From Phytophthora sp. 'mugwort' (taxonomy: Eukaryota; Oomycota; Peronosporomycetes; Peronosporales; Peronosporaceae), in the NCBI GenBank assembly GCA_033558025.1, contig JAUCEF010000014.1:2108001-2172000 (forward strand): DNA of 64,000 nt, written 5' to 3'. The first letter of the stretch is position 1. Every line of letters starts with the position of its first letter. Shown one piece after another: positions 53,365 through 64,000 of this stretch. The notes under the pieces were generated by a model, which saw nothing but the letters and a program-made list of their open reading frames with translations, searched no databases and had not been told where the DNA came from. The position numbers and the translations under genes are program-made.

Positions 53365-54189
53365 CTACTCACGGGGGTGGAGGTTCTCAATGAGACCAAC
53401 GTACAGCCCAGCACCGAGCAGGCCGCCAATGAAGGGGCCAACGATCGGAATCCAAAAGTAGAAGCTGCGAGCCGTAAACACTTTCCAGCCCCAGCCAGCG
53501 AAGAACGTGAAGAGGCGAGGGCCGAAGTCACGAGCGGGGTTCAGCGCGTAGCCGGTGTCGAGGCCAAACGCCATGCCCACACAGGTCAGCATCAGAGCCA
53601 CAGCAGCCGGGAACGTGTACGGACTGGCAGGCTTGTTAAGCTGGTCACCGACAGCAAAGATGCCGCTGACAAGGAGAGCCGTACCCACGATCTCGTTAGC
53701 AAGGCCGCACCAGTTGGGGATCTGCTCGTTTGGGTATGTAGCGAAAATTCCTTGCGTAGTCGCGCGCTCGGGGTCCTGGACGTCGAACCACGGGTAGTAC
53801 ACCACGAACACCACCCAAGCGGCAGCGAAGGCGCCCAGGATCTGGGCAGTGAAGTAACCCGGCAGCTTGTACCACTCGAATCGGCCAAAGACTGCCAGGG
53901 TGAGCGACACTGCAGGGTTCAGGTGGCCACCGCTGACACCTCCCGAGAAGTGGATGCCGAAAAGCAGCGCGATACCCCAGGCCAGGTTCACGGATAGGTA
54001 GTGGCCAGCATCGCCGCCGCCAAGCACATACTGTGCAATGGAGCCGTCACCGATGAGCACGAGGATGAAGGTGCCGACGAATTCCGCGAGGTAGGCGCGG
54101 ACATCCGGATTGTGCACGGCGTATAATGGGACGCGCGGGTTGCCCTCCAGGTCGGTGTATACTGGCTTGAGCGATCCGTACTCGGACAT
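53365..54189 (-). CDS. MIP channel 1 (aquaglyceroporin type)
   Basis: A 274-residue membrane channel starting MSEYGSLKPVYTDLEG. The frame is open further upstream, but this ATG is chosen because both paralogues start at the equivalent place. Six membrane segments flank two pore loops with NPA boxes, GGHLNPAVSLT and LNPARDFGPR. The Asp after the second NPA-Arg is typical of glycerol facilitators, so transport of glycerol and other small solutes, with water, is likely. It is one of three related genes in 4.5 kb, oriented opposite to the other two. Confidence 0.93.
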   Translation of the reverse strand: MSEYGSLKPVYTDLEGNPRVPLYAVHNPDVRAYLAEFVGTFILVLIGDGSIAQYVLGGGDAGHYLSVNLAWGIALLFGIHFSGGVSGGHLNPAVSLTLAVFGRFEWYKLPGYFTAQILGAFAAAWVVFVVYYPWFDVQDPERATTQGIFATYPNEQIPNWCGLANEIVGTALLVSGIFAVGDQLNKPASPYTFPAAVALMLTCVGMAFGLDTGYALNPARDFGPRLFTFFAGWGWKVFTARSFYFWIPIVGPFIGGLLGAGLYVGLIENLHPRE

Positions 54190-55615
54190 GTTGTTGATAT
54201 GTGGTGGGGTGAAGGTGGAGCTTGTGCCCGGGGAGGAGATTCGGAGAATGAGTTTCACGGATCGAGTGATCGACTCGGCCAAGCCGACATAATGCGGTGA
54301 GAGAGACATCGGAAGGCGGAGCATCACAGTGAAAAGGGTCACTCCCCTACAGCAGAGACACACTTGTTGGCACCGACTAGAGGTGGAGAGGCCTCCACAT
54401 GTTAACACCTCCTGAAAAATTGCTAGCCTGTCTCAGCTGCTGGGGAACAGCTTGCTAGCGCCCTGTTGCTCGCGCGTACTGCGTCCGAGCCATGAAAAAA
54501 TACGAAAAAAATAAAAATATAGTCTGCATTAAATTGTACTAGGGGCTGGTACTGTATGCAATTGCTGCTGGCAGGCAACATGAATATTTAAATATGTAAG
54601 GCTCCGATTGACATGGCAAATTATCGAGACCGCGACCAAGATTTGTTTAACCAACTTGTATACTGCTATAGTAGTACTATTTATTATATAAGTAAAGATA
54701 TACAAATAAATTTGCCTGGTACATGTACAGTATTGTTACATTTACCTTTGGTACAGTTTTACAGCATGTTGTATTTAAATAATACTATTTAAAAAGTTTG
54801 TTTTATAATGACACTTTGCTGCCTTATAAGCATGAAAAATTGTAGGCAAAGTGACACGCTAGCTTGTTCGATGCGCAGACTACACTTGGCATCCATCAGC
54901 CGACCACCTTTCTCAGCCAGCTGGGCGATCACACGCGAGGGCTGTCCAAAAGCACCGCTTTACTGTAGTCAGCTCTCCCTATCCGTGAGCCACAGAGCGG
55001 CCAAAATGAGGCAAGCGATGATCCATTCTTCGCGTCCAAAATTCCTCGGACGTGTCACGGCACCGGATCTACCCGGATTGCGCTCGCATCCCAAACGCAG
55101 TTGAAGTGGGTAGAGAGCGAAGAACGGATTGAGGCCTCACTCACATGTGACCCGGGAACTGTTCCTATTTGCATGTACTGTAGCTGGTAGCTGGCATGAC
55201 TGCAACCTCAGTTCTTGCAAACTGCAGCGGTGCTGGCCGCTATAGCAGCTCTTAACCGGTTCTGCTACTCTTCGTAAGGACGGCGAGGGTGGCACTGTAA
55301 GCTTCGAGACAGGTGAGAATTCATGTACATTTCGACGATCGATGACGCTCTTGATGTGCCAGTCCAATCTCCATGTCCCAATGGCATCTGACCATGTTGC
55401 AGCCGGGTCACAACACGGTCCGCCCTATCATTTTTTTAGTTAATGGCTGGAGCAAAGCATGTGCGAGTTTTTTAGTGGCTCTTTGCCGATGCCGGATGTT
55501 CGGTGTCACTAGTATTTTTTTCAGGCACGCGGACGGCTGGATGTGTTGCAGCCATTTCTCCCGACACCAAGCGGGTTCAAGGACGACCTGTCCCGTTCGA
55601 GATGTTTCAATCGGT
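54190..55615. other. Intergenic between MIP channels 1 and 2
   Basis: Divergent upstream regions of two channel genes. 54480-54830 is strongly AT-rich. No supported gene. Confidence 0.5.
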
Positions 55616-55637
55616 ATCATTCACTCTTCATTTTACC
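55616..55637 (+). promoter_or_regulatory. Possible oomycete core promoter of MIP channel 2
   Basis: TATCATTCACTCTTCATTTT combines a TCATTC initiator with CTTCATTTT, about 60-75 bp upstream of the ATG at 55694. Confidence 0.5.
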
Positions 55638-55693
55638 TTCTAGTGGGCAAGTCTCCAGCTCAGTCCATACAAGTTTCCACGCCCTGATCAAGC

Positions 55694-56518
55694 ATGACGG
55701 AATACGGCACCAGCAAACACGGCTACGCCGACCTGGAGGGCAATTCGCGCCTCCCATTCTACCACGTTCGCAACCCAGATTTCCGCGCCTACCTCGCGGA
55801 ATTCGTCGGCACGTTCATGCTCGTGCTCATCGGTGACGGCTCCGTCGCGCAGTACGTGCTCGGTGGCGGCGGTGCCGGCCACTACCTGTCCGTGAACTTG
55901 TGCTGGGGTATTGCGCTGCTGTTCGGCATTCACTTCTCTGGAGGTGTCAGTGGTGGCCACCTCAACCCCGCCGTCACACTGACGCTAGCCTTGTTCAAAC
56001 GTTTCGAGTGGCACAAGGTGCCCGGCTACTTCGTAGCCCAAACCGCCGGTGCGTTCGTGGCCGCCGTCGTCGTCTTCATTGTGTACTACCCGTGGTTCGA
56101 CATCCACGACCCGACGCGTGAGACCACCCAGGGCATCTTCGCCACTTACCCGAACGCTCAGATCCCGAACTGGTCAGCTTTGGCTAACGAGATCACCGGT
56201 ACGGCTCTCCTTGTCAGCGGCATCTTCGCGGTCGGCGACCAGCTCAACAAGCCCGCCAGTCCCTACACCTTCCCCGGTGCCGTCGCTCTGATGCTTACGT
56301 GCATTGGCATGTCGTTCGGCCTCGACACGGGCTACGCTCTCAATCCTGCGCGTGACTTCGGCCCTCGTCTCTTCACATTCTTTGCTGGCTGGGGATGGAA
56401 GGTCTGGACACTGCGTGACGGCTACTTCTGGATCCCTATTGTCGGCCCGTTCGTCGGTGGCATCGTTGGAGCGGCCACGTACGTCGGTCTCATCGAGGCT
56501 CACCACCCGCCTCAGTAA
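55694..56518 (+). CDS. MIP channel 2 (aquaglyceroporin type)
   Basis: A 274-residue paralogue of channel 1, intronless, with both NPA loops (GGHLNPAVTLT and LNPARDFGPRLF). The N-terminus MTEYGTSKHGYADLEGN matches the other two. The highly similar middle regions suggest recent tandem duplication. Predicted plasma or vacuolar membrane transport of glycerol, other small solutes and water. Confidence 0.94.
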   Translation: MTEYGTSKHGYADLEGNSRLPFYHVRNPDFRAYLAEFVGTFMLVLIGDGSVAQYVLGGGGAGHYLSVNLCWGIALLFGIHFSGGVSGGHLNPAVTLTLALFKRFEWHKVPGYFVAQTAGAFVAAVVVFIVYYPWFDIHDPTRETTQGIFATYPNAQIPNWSALANEITGTALLVSGIFAVGDQLNKPASPYTFPGAVALMLTCIGMSFGLDTGYALNPARDFGPRLFTFFAGWGWKVWTLRDGYFWIPIVGPFVGGIVGAATYVGLIEAHHPPQ

Positions 56519-56921
56519 CTGGTGGGAACAGGTGAGCGACGATCGATTGTCTAGTCTTGCTACTGTAGCTTCTTTCATTCTTCGTAGTCAAGACCACGGA
56601 GATTATAAATACTTGCACATTCTGTCAATACAATTTGTATTTTCTTGGATGGAATGCATACAGTACATACATGTACAAGCTTCCGGAGCTGCAAAATAGG
56701 CCATACAGACCAAGCTTGGTCTCCCATGGTAGAACACTATTCTGGGGAGAAAACGCCGAGCCCAACGGCATTTGCCAAGTGCACGAGGACTGAGCATGAA
56801 CCAACTTAGGTACTTCAGTAAGTCCTCTTTAATAATGCTAAAGCCTTGATGCAGATAAGACACGAGGCCCATGGCTCTGTAAACGAGATTGTGGTGCTAG
56901 CTATGGCGAGATCTTCCAGCG
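56519..56921. other. Intergenic between MIP channels 2 and 3
   Basis: No supported gene. The end leads into the promoter of channel 3. Confidence 0.5.
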
Positions 56922-56939
56922 TTCAGTCTTCATTTTGCC
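56922..56939 (+). promoter_or_regulatory. Possible oomycete core promoter of MIP channel 3
   Basis: TTCAGTCTTCATTTTGCC, about 40-58 bp upstream of the ATG at 56980, shares CTTCATTTT with channel 2. Confidence 0.45.
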
Positions 56940-56979
56940 TTCCTTGACCCAAGCATCTCAAGCTAGACCCACTACAACA

Positions 56980-57804
56980 ATGGCCGAGTACAAGCCCGGC
57001 TACGGAGGCTATGCTGACCTCGAAGGCAACGGTCGATTGGCGCCTTACGCCATTCGCAGCCCGGACATGCGCGCTTACATGGCCGAATTCGTCGGCACTT
57101 TTATTCTCGTGCTCATCGGCGACGGCTCCGTGGCTCAGTTCGTGCTCAGCAAGCGGACAGCCGGTGATTATCTATCCGTGAACCTCTGCTGGGGGATCGC
57201 GCTGCTATTTGGCGTCCATTTCTCGGGTGGGGTGAGTGGCGGTCACCTGAACCCTGCAGTAAGTGTGACTATGGCACTCTTCAAGCGCTTTGAGTGGCGC
57301 AAAGTGCCGGGCTACATCCTCGCGCAGACGCTGGGGGCTTTTGTTGCTGCTCTGGTGCTCTACATCGTGTACTACCCGTGGCTTGACATCGTGGACCCAG
57401 AGCGTGAGTTCACTCAGGGAATCTTCGCCACGTACCCAAACCCACAGATCCCGAACTGGGCCGCGTTCGCCAACGAAGTCGTCGGTACGGCTCTGCTTGT
57501 CGGCGGCATCTTCGCCCTGTGTGACCAGATCAATAAACCAGCCAGTCCCTACAGTTTTCCTGGTGCTGTAGGTCTCCTGCTGACGGGTATCGGCATGTCG
57601 TTCGGCCTTAACACTGGCTACGCACTTAACCCCGCTCGTGACTTCGGTCCTCGTCTCCTGACGCTCCTCGGCGGCTGGGGCTGGAAAGTGTTTTCATCGC
57701 ACGGCGGGTACTTCTGGATCCCCATCCTGGGCCCCTTCATGGGCGCTGTGCTGGGTGCTGCCATGTATGTGGGCCTTGTTGAGCTCCACCATCCTCCCCA
57801 GTAA
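56980..57804 (+). CDS. MIP channel 3 (aquaglyceroporin type)
   Basis: A 274-residue channel starting MAEYKPGYGGYADLEGN. The frame is open from 56935 without an ATG, and the start matches the paralogues. NPA boxes GGHLNPAVSVT and LNPARDFGPRLL are intact. It is the most diverged of the three in its middle (LSKRTAGDYLSVN). Same orientation as channel 2, 461 bp downstream. Confidence 0.93.
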   Translation: MAEYKPGYGGYADLEGNGRLAPYAIRSPDMRAYMAEFVGTFILVLIGDGSVAQFVLSKRTAGDYLSVNLCWGIALLFGVHFSGGVSGGHLNPAVSVTMALFKRFEWRKVPGYILAQTLGAFVAALVLYIVYYPWLDIVDPEREFTQGIFATYPNPQIPNWAAFANEVVGTALLVGGIFALCDQINKPASPYSFPGAVGLLLTGIGMSFGLNTGYALNPARDFGPRLLTLLGGWGWKVFSSHGGYFWIPILGPFMGAVLGAAMYVGLVELHHPPQ

Positions 57805-57959
57805 GATCGGCCCTAATTTGAAGGCATTTAAGTCGTAGACAAACTACTGAAACCGAACGAAGACTATTAATAGCATCACAATTTATTCAGATTACTCGCC
57901 ATAAAAAAATATATCTATATATAGTAACCTTACGCCTTTGCGTCGCTTTAGTAGACGTA
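57805..57959. other. Short intergenic region
   Basis: AT-rich 155 bp between the MIP channel 3 stop and the coiled-coil gene ATG. Confidence 0.5.
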
Positions 57960-58894
57960 ATGAGTTTTAAGCTCGAGCGATTCGTCTCTTCCTCATCGCT
58001 GCGAACGTCTTCGTCGACGCAGGGGACGGCGTCTCCCATCCGATTACGGCAAAAAAGCTTTGGTCGCCAGCCGGCTCGCGTGGCTGCAGCGCCCGACTCG
58101 CATGTTGCTGCTGCTCCCGCACCAGTTCCAGTAGCTCCATCCGAAGACTCGTCGAGCAGAACACGCAGCCTCGATGATGCCGAGTTTGTATGCGGACTTC
58201 AACAGGACATTGCGCCCGCGATAGAAGACGAAGTCGACCACGAGCAAGAGAATACCGATCTACGTGGGGAACTAGAGGCGCTACGGCAGGAGCTGAAGGA
58301 CCTTCGTGAGGCCAGCTCGAAGGTATTGTCACTTTGTGTTCGGCCCAAGTGTATTTACCTAACGTGAGTGCATTGTGACAGAACGACGAGGTCTGGCAGC
58401 GTGACAATGCTCGCCTGAAGGAGCAGCTCACTACAGCGCATGCACGGGAGACAACACAGCAAGAACAGGTCCGGATCCGCGACGACCAACTCGCACTATG
58501 CCGTCAAGAGATCAGCGAACTTCTAGAGCACCAGCTTAAACTGGAAGAGGAACGAGCTGTAGCCACACACGCTCCTGCCAACGAGGTTGGTAGTTCAGGA
58601 CTTGGACGAGAGCGTGAGCTGCTAAAGCTCGTGGTTCAGCTGGTAGGCGCCCCAAACGTCCGTGCTGTACTTCGCGAGAACCCCAACGCCAGCCCCATCC
58701 AACTCCACGAAGCTCTTGTCCGTCTTCGCTGCTCTCAGTGCAGACACTTGGCACCACAACGCGCCCAGTTCACCGGCCAAATCCATGGGGAGCGGCCACA
58801 CCGACAGTCTCCACAAAATGCTGTCGGGGCGTCTTCGCGACCTCCGTCCCCACTTCGACCCGCTTTAACCCGACAGGCTCTCGACCACAAATAG
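57960..58894 (+). CDS. Coiled-coil protein, function unknown
   Basis: Two exons, 57960-58322 and 58382-58894, joined across a 59-bp GT-AG intron at a codon boundary, giving 291 residues. A Ser-rich basic N-terminus is followed by a long acidic coiled coil (from about residue 85, with ELEALRQELKDLREA, to about 190) and a C-terminal segment with a conserved-looking LVVQLVGAPNVRAVL near residues 205-220. The tail is disordered. Without splicing the frame ends at 58367. No family recognised; a structural or adaptor role is possible. Confidence 0.7.
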
Positions 58895-59350
58895 AGCACT
58901 AAGACAGATCTACTGAAGTCCATTGCTGTAACAAGTGTCCGTCATGACCTGTCTGGCCTTTCAGCTTTAAAAACTTGGCGTAGATACTTCAGGAATCGGT
59001 ATATGCAACTTTTATTTGCATGCGCTGGAGGAAACAGTCACGCAGAACGCAGGATTAAGCGATCACGACACCATCGTACATGTAAGTTGCTGGAACCTTG
59101 CCTTCTCCTTGTCCTGCGATCGTGGTGCCAGCACACGTTGAAGTCGTTTGTGTTGCACTAACGTTGCTTCAACCGGTTACACCGACGGACAGAATGCAAC
59201 TGCCGATAAAACTAACTGCCAGTCAACGTAAAACGGGCGTGCATGATAAAAGACGATGTGCATACCTATTTTATCAACCAATCAAATCACTCAAAAGTTT
59301 GGTTTTATTCGTCCAGAGAGCTGCTAATTCTGTGCCAGTCACTTCGTAAA
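58895..59350. other. Intergenic, nothing recognised
   Basis: No supported gene between the coiled-coil gene and the transposase remnant. Confidence 0.4.
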
Positions 59351-60757
59351 ATGGAGGCAGCCGTCGAGCCCCCCTCGGAGCCCTCGACAGCCTACTCGGC
59401 GCTGCAGCGCGCAGAGGAGTCTGCCATTGCGCTCCACGTTGACGAAATGTTTTCCCAGCCTACACAACGTCGAATGCATTACTCTATGAAGCAGAAACGG
59501 CATGCACTTATAGCAACAGAAGGTCTCAGTCAGCGCGAAACTGCAAGGTCGCAAAAAAATTCCGCGGTGGACGCTCAGTGGATGGCGGAAGAAGAAGGAG
59601 GACATATTTGCGTTCAGAGGCAGCGAGAAGACGCTTTCTCGAGCGCCCGGACGCCCCGAGATCGTCCCATTTAAAGTAGAGCTCATCAAATTCATTAAGG
59701 ACACTCGTCGTGAGAGCCGGCCCCTCACTGCCGCCATCATGGCTTCCTACGTTCGTGATGAGCACTCGGCGGGACTGGAGGACTATACCGAGGGAAAGAA
59801 GGACACATTCACGGCATACGAATCTTTGTGAAGGCCGCTACGCCGTTTCGCATACCGTGCAGCGTGCTCCGCAGGGTTTGAAGGTAACAATTATACCATA
59901 AAGCTACTACTATACAACTGATGTGTAACTGACAAAGTTTGTTGTGCTGTATTGCTTTCTATAGGAAAAACTGCAAGAATTAGAAGCTGTTCGAGACGAG
60001 TTCGCTCTATTTTTTAGGCCAATTATAGCGGTTATAATGCCAGCGAAGTATTTAACTGCGACGAGACTGGCATTTACTTGGACGCACCAACGGGCAAGAT
60101 ATTATCGAAAAGGGGCCAATCGTCTGCAATAACGGCCAGCAGAAGCATTCTGCTAGATTGACTGCTGTTTGCACTATTCGCGGTGATGGTGTCAACCTTC
60201 CACTGCTCTTTATTGTGCGCGGGGAGCAAACGACATCATCGAGAAGGAAGAACTGCCGACTTACCCTGAAGGTACGTTGCATTATTTTGAGCATTTTTGA
60301 TAACTATAGCTGGCTGAGTGTACTAGTTTTAGGCCATGTTTATACTGCTCAGACTAAGGCCTGGATGGACACACGGGTGTGGAAGTTCTACTTACGTTCC
60401 CCACTGCAGCAATATATCACAAGGCAATCTCTACTGCTTGTTGATAACTTAGAGTGCCATGTATCTGGTGAATTTGAGGCAATTGTCTCGGAGGAGCTCA
60501 TGGCAGTGCTCCAGCCATTGCCAAAAAAACTCTACCTCCGTATGCCAACCATTAGATTTAAGCATCATGGGGCCTTTAAAGGCGAAGCTGAAGGCTTCGT
60601 GGTTGACCGAAAAAGCTACCGCTACAACTGCAAAGGAAAAATAGCGACGATAAAGCGTGTAATTTCGGCCTGGGATCCATCGAGGCCGACACAGTCACGA
60701 AAGCTGATTAGCAAGGCGCTCAAAACCAACTATAAATATACAGCTGCCTCTTCGTAA
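59351..60757 (+). pseudogene. Pogo/Tigger-like DDE transposase remnant
   Basis: Catalytic landmarks of the DDE_1 family: NCDETGIYLD (Asp codon 60060), LLLVDNLECH (60443) and, in another frame, SVCQPLDLSIMGPLK (60555). The N-terminal part from MEAAVEPPSEPS and the repeated frame changes near 59560-59640, 60130-60150 and 60500-60540 show decay. A GT-AG interval at 59883-59965 could be an intron. Such transposases cut and paste short DNA elements at TA sites. Inverted repeats were not identified. Confidence 0.8.
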
Positions 60758-60919
60758 TTCATTGCTGTTGTAAAATCTTGAAAATAAAAACACTGTCGCT
60801 ACCTGACAGCTGTTTCCACAAAGTGAGGGTATCAGTTGCATTCTGTCCGTCGGTGTAGTCTCATCCTCCTAATTCACCATCTGTACAACTTCCGTCACCA
60901 TTCATTTGGGTCTGTATCA
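60758..60919. promoter_or_regulatory. Upstream region of the DOT1-like methyltransferase
   Basis: The reading frame is open upstream to an ATG at 60836, so the start could lie there instead of 60920. The 60920 start gives an N-terminus (MSTSEAEEAVAS) without the hydrophobic leader that the longer form would add. Confidence 0.4.
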
Positions 60920-62109
60920 ATGAGCACTAGCGAGGCAGAGGAGGCTGTGGCCTCCAAGGGCCTCACCGTCGGTACCTACGCGCCCTGTTGTAATGTATTC
61001 ATTATGACCTTGTTCTCTCCCACTCACACTGTCATTTCTTAACCCCTCTGTTCGCTCAGTGGAGGACGCGGCGAAGCACCACGCGGAGCTGTTCGCCGAG
61101 TTCCCAGAGCCCGAGGTGAAGAAAGTGTCGCGTCTGGAGCGCGAGAAGAAAGAGCTGGCTAATCGCTCGCTCGTGTACGGAGAGATCCCATTCGAGACAG
61201 TGGACGCCATTTTTCAGCTGGTATACAGACGCTAAAAGCGAGGACGTTTGAGAGGACTCAGGACGACCTGACGGGCATTTTTGCTGCTGCTTTTGCCAGA
61301 TGAGAGCGCAGTTCGGTGTGCTGCTGGACAAGGGAGGCAACTTCTACGATATCGGCTCGGGTTGTGGCAAAGTGGTGCGCGCTGCGGATTGGCTGGGCGA
61401 GAAGATATGACGCTTTGACTAACGGAGACGACGTTGATGGTGTGTTGCAGGTGATGGCAGCGGCACTGCTACATGACTTTTCCAAGTGCTGTGGCATTGA
61501 GGTAAGGGAGGGTATAGGGCGGTTCATGCGGGCGAGAGAAGTGCAGCTGGTGGTGAAGAGCGTTTGTCCTGCAGGTGCTGGATGGATTGCATGCAGTGGC
61601 GCTTAAGGTGCTGGATCGATGGCGATACGAGATGCTGGACTCGCTGCCAGCGACCAAGGCTGACATAGAGGTAGGCTTCGTGAAGGGCGATGCCGTCAAG
61701 CGGCCCGATATTTGGCGGGATGCTTCTCTCGTGTTTTGCAACTCGACATGCTTCAGTGACAGTGTAAGCGTTGGTTACGTATTTGTTGCTTAACACGGCA
61801 GTTTGAGTGCTTTTCCGTGTGGAGGACTCATTTTTTCTGTGTGGATTTTATTTTGCAGCTTATCCAAGCGATTTCAACAGAAGCAGGTGCGCAGCAGCTT
61901 CATGGTGCGTTTTTGACAAACAAATGTCATCGGACGTGAGTATTTTTTCTTCTTCTTCTGTGTCAACTGCAGACCAATTAGCTGTGGGCAGCTACTTCGT
62001 GACGGTGACCAAGCCGTTGCGATCGACGCGGTGGCAGGCGATGCATGAGGAGAAGTTTCACATGAGTTGGGGCCGCGCAACTGTGATTGTCCAGAAGAAA
62101 ATGTTTTAG
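60920..62109 (+). CDS. DOT1-like SAM-dependent methyltransferase
   Basis: Seven exons: 60920-60971, 61060-61220, 61300-61374, 61451-61501, 61575-61763, 61859-61904 and 61973-62109, with GT-AG introns that join in frame to 236 residues. Motif I is FYDIGSGCGKVV (SAM binding), followed by VMAAALLHDF, then VFCNSTCFSD where DOT1 proteins have their NN-type motif, and SYFVTVTK with MSWG near the end. This is the fold of DOT1-type lysine methyltransferases (histone H3K79 in other eukaryotes). The short length lacks extra domains, so the substrate is open. It has by far the most introns in the window. Confidence 0.8.
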
Positions 62110-63611
62110 GGTGCCACGCAGCGCAGGCTTTTATTCTGTCTGGGAGTATTGGTATAAGCCTATTACCTTTAGTTGGTTTGAAAAGATCCCTCTGGACAAA
62201 ATGTGCAGTGTGGTAGTGATATGGTGAATTCAATACTAGGAATATTTCGACGGTGCTGATCTATTGGGCTGCGTGCCGATCTCAGAATTATTGTGGGTCA
62301 CAGGAAGTCCAACTACTTCAAGTATAAATACATGGATTACTTGTACTAATCGTTGTGCTCGCAATACTGAAGCTCGCTGGTTATACATGTATTGCCAAAT
62401 CCCCCTTGCTCTGATAGCTTAATACACAAGGAATCTCGCAGTTGAAATTCCAAATCTTACGGAAAGGCTGACCTCCAGGACACTCGTAGTTCCCTTCATG
62501 TATTAATTTATTCGACAACAGCTCCCTGTGTTGTTAAAAGAGGCTCCAGCCAGGCCACACGGAAAGGCCCAACTCGGTCGACGACTTGCAATTACATGCT
62601 AACAACCACATCGCTCGCTTCTGTCAGCCTTTGTTCATGTCCAAGCCACAATTCACTTCGTCTTTCCTGCCCCATGCAGCAGTTAGAATGCCAGTGTTTA
62701 CAAGTGCAAACGACAGCAATTGGATGGGACGTGTTGGCTCCTTCTTGCGCTAGTAGCGACGCTAGTTCATCCGAGACTGGCAAGGAGCCGGCACTTAATA
62801 TGTTGATCACCCCGCAAGTTGTGATGACTGCGGGTAGAACACTCGCAGTGGCTGAAAAAATGTCGTAACGGGCTCAATAGCTTCAAAATTGTGCCCTAGC
62901 GCGGCTTCATCCGCTGCTAGGAGCCCACGGATCACAAGTTCATCAACGCCCGAGCTGTTGACCCCTGCTGTACTGTATACTACAACGAAATCGACACGAA
63001 CAGAAGAAGGAAAAACAAACGCATGGACTTCCCCGACTGCGATCCCACATTGGAGCACTCGCACCAGCGCGTCGTCAACGACCGCAAAGCGTACAGCAAC
63101 GTGTCCGCTGCTTCTGACTCCAGCTCATATCACAATAACAAAAGCGACTGGGATGGCACGGAGCTTCCCAACAGAAACACCGACGAGTGGCAGTATCAAC
63201 CAGCGGCCAGTGTCCACGTCCATGCTGCTCACTCCAGCCGTCGTGACCTCAGCTAACTCGCCAACTCGCCATTGTCGCCGTCTCCCAATCTTCCGTACAA
63301 TCACCAAGTGAGCATCAATGTAACGTTAGTACGTAAGTAGTACTGGAAATAGTTGCAGCAGCAGTAGTAGTCCATGTAGTACTCATAAAGATTATAGTAA
63401 TTTGTCAGATTGCCAGTGCGTTTGAGGGGTTAAAGTCATTTAAAGAGAGCCAGCACTTCAACGTCTCCGTTTCACTTGCTTAATGTAAGTCTCCCTTATT
63501 TCCGATTATTCGCCGTTAAAGGTCCTGCAGTACTGCGGTACACGGCGGAGACCTCCATCCGTCTTCTTGTGGACCTGTTCGTGACCGTTTTCTCTGTCCA
63601 CAGAGACGATC
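62110..63611. other. Intergenic, with one doubtful small frame
   Basis: A 77-codon frame at 63023-63256 (MDFPDCDPTLEHSHQRVV start) is Ser/Asn-rich and might be a small gene, but it overlaps a comparable minus-strand frame at 62807-63064 and shows no known domain. The end holds the promoter of the EDEM-type gene. Confidence 0.35.
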
Positions 63612-64000
63612 ATGACGCACGGCCGAGTGCGTTCGATACGTCTGCGTCTAGTCTTCCTGTTCGTGTCGATTGCACTCCTCGGGGCGCTCTGCTCGGCGCA
63701 CATGCACGTGTCGGAGCGGAGACACCTCCAGGAACAGGCGCGCGACATGTTCTACCACGGCTACCGCAATTATATGGAACACGCCTTCCCGTGGGACGAG
63801 CTCAAGCCGCTGAGCTGCTCGGGACGCCGATGGGACCGTCGCGAGCGCGGCGACCTGGACGACGTGCTGGGAGGCTTCTCCCTGACGCTTGTGGACTCGC
63901 TGGACATGCTCGCGGTGCTCGGGGACCGCGACGAGTTCGCACGCGCTGTCCGTCTCGTATCCAGCAGCGTGTCTTTCGACCGAGACGTGACAGTGTCGGT
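63612..64000 (+). CDS. EDEM-type alpha-mannosidase-like protein (GH47), 5' part
   Basis: Open from the ATG at 63612 to the window end. The protein starts with a signal anchor or signal peptide (LRLVFLFVSIALLGALCSA) and continues RDMFYHGYRNYMEHAFPWDE, KPLSCSGR, then SLTLVDSLDMLAVLGD, which match the start of the ER degradation-enhancing mannosidase-like (EDEM) branch of glycoside hydrolase family 47. EDEM proteins act in the ER lumen, trimming mannose or recognising misfolded glycoproteins for ERAD. The rest, including catalytic acids, lies beyond the window. Confidence 0.85.
   Translation, partial: MTHGRVRSIRLRLVFLFVSIALLGALCSAHMHVSERRHLQEQARDMFYHGYRNYMEHAFPWDELKPLSCSGRRWDRRERGDLDDVLGGFSLTLVDSLDMLAVLGDRDEFARAVRLVSSSVSFDRDVTVS

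Noticed and set aside
62807..63311. Overlapping frames on both strands downstream of the methyltransferase
   Set aside because: Neither shows a domain and their composition is biased; only the 63023 frame is mentioned as doubtful.
63663..63740. RHLQ near a signal peptide, resembling an RXLR effector motif
   Set aside because: The motif lacks the second Arg, and the protein matches the EDEM branch of GH47 along its whole visible length.
52..64000. CRISPR arrays, bacterial operons or phage genes
   Set aside because: No regularly spaced repeats and no bacterial-type gene packing; introns and Pol III signals indicate a eukaryote.

Overview
The window looks like nuclear DNA from an oomycete, most likely Phytophthora or a close relative. 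The evidence is short or absent introns, compact high-GC genes beside gene-poor repeat-rich DNA, an oomycete-type initiator (TCATTCTTCATTTGA) upstream of the paired pyruvate kinase genes, and decayed Crypton, Ty3/Gypsy, Ty1/Copia, Tc1/mariner, pogo and hAT elements. There are no operons or Shine-Dalgarno sites.

Layout. 1-2.5 kb holds retroelement debris and an unrecognised broken coding region. At 2.5-7.9 kb two nearly identical pyruvate kinase genes face away from each other as a 1,670-bp inverted repeat with a 2,015-bp spacer. At 8.4-9.5 kb lies a frameshifted copy of an aspartic protease whose intact version is at 49.7-50.8 kb. From 9.6 to 40.1 kb the sequence is a nest of dead mobile elements: two head-to-tail Cryptons (tyrosine recombinase plus GCR1_C-like domain), a chromovirus-type Gypsy element (about 16.4-25.2 kb), two pieces of a decayed copy of the NDPK-like/EF-hand gene found intact at 48-49.5 kb, further Gypsy pieces, an LTR with two CRE palindromes, Copia gag and pol remnants, and a complete-ended but dead Tc1/mariner element (36184-38273) carrying a tRNA-like gene.

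From 40.4 to 50.8 kb is a compact block of host genes: a third pyruvate kinase, a CBM20-TPS-TPP trehalose enzyme, GPN2 GTPase, the NDPK-like/EF-hand protein and the secreted aspartic protease. A hAT remnant follows, then three MIP (aquaglyceroporin-type) channel genes, a two-exon coiled-coil gene, a pogo-like transposase remnant, a seven-exon DOT1-like methyltransferase, and the first 389 bp of a GH47 EDEM-type gene that runs off the window.

The left side (pyruvate kinase, aspartic protease copy, NDPK/EF-hand copy) repeats genes of the right block, so a segmental duplication was probably later invaded by transposons. No operon-like new system is evident. The most unusual signals are the TCCGAC motif clusters upstream of both Cryptons, the tRNA-like genes inside or next to DNA transposons, the gap-free inverted pyruvate kinase repeat, and ten long poly-G/poly-C tracts confined to 15.4-51.4 kb.
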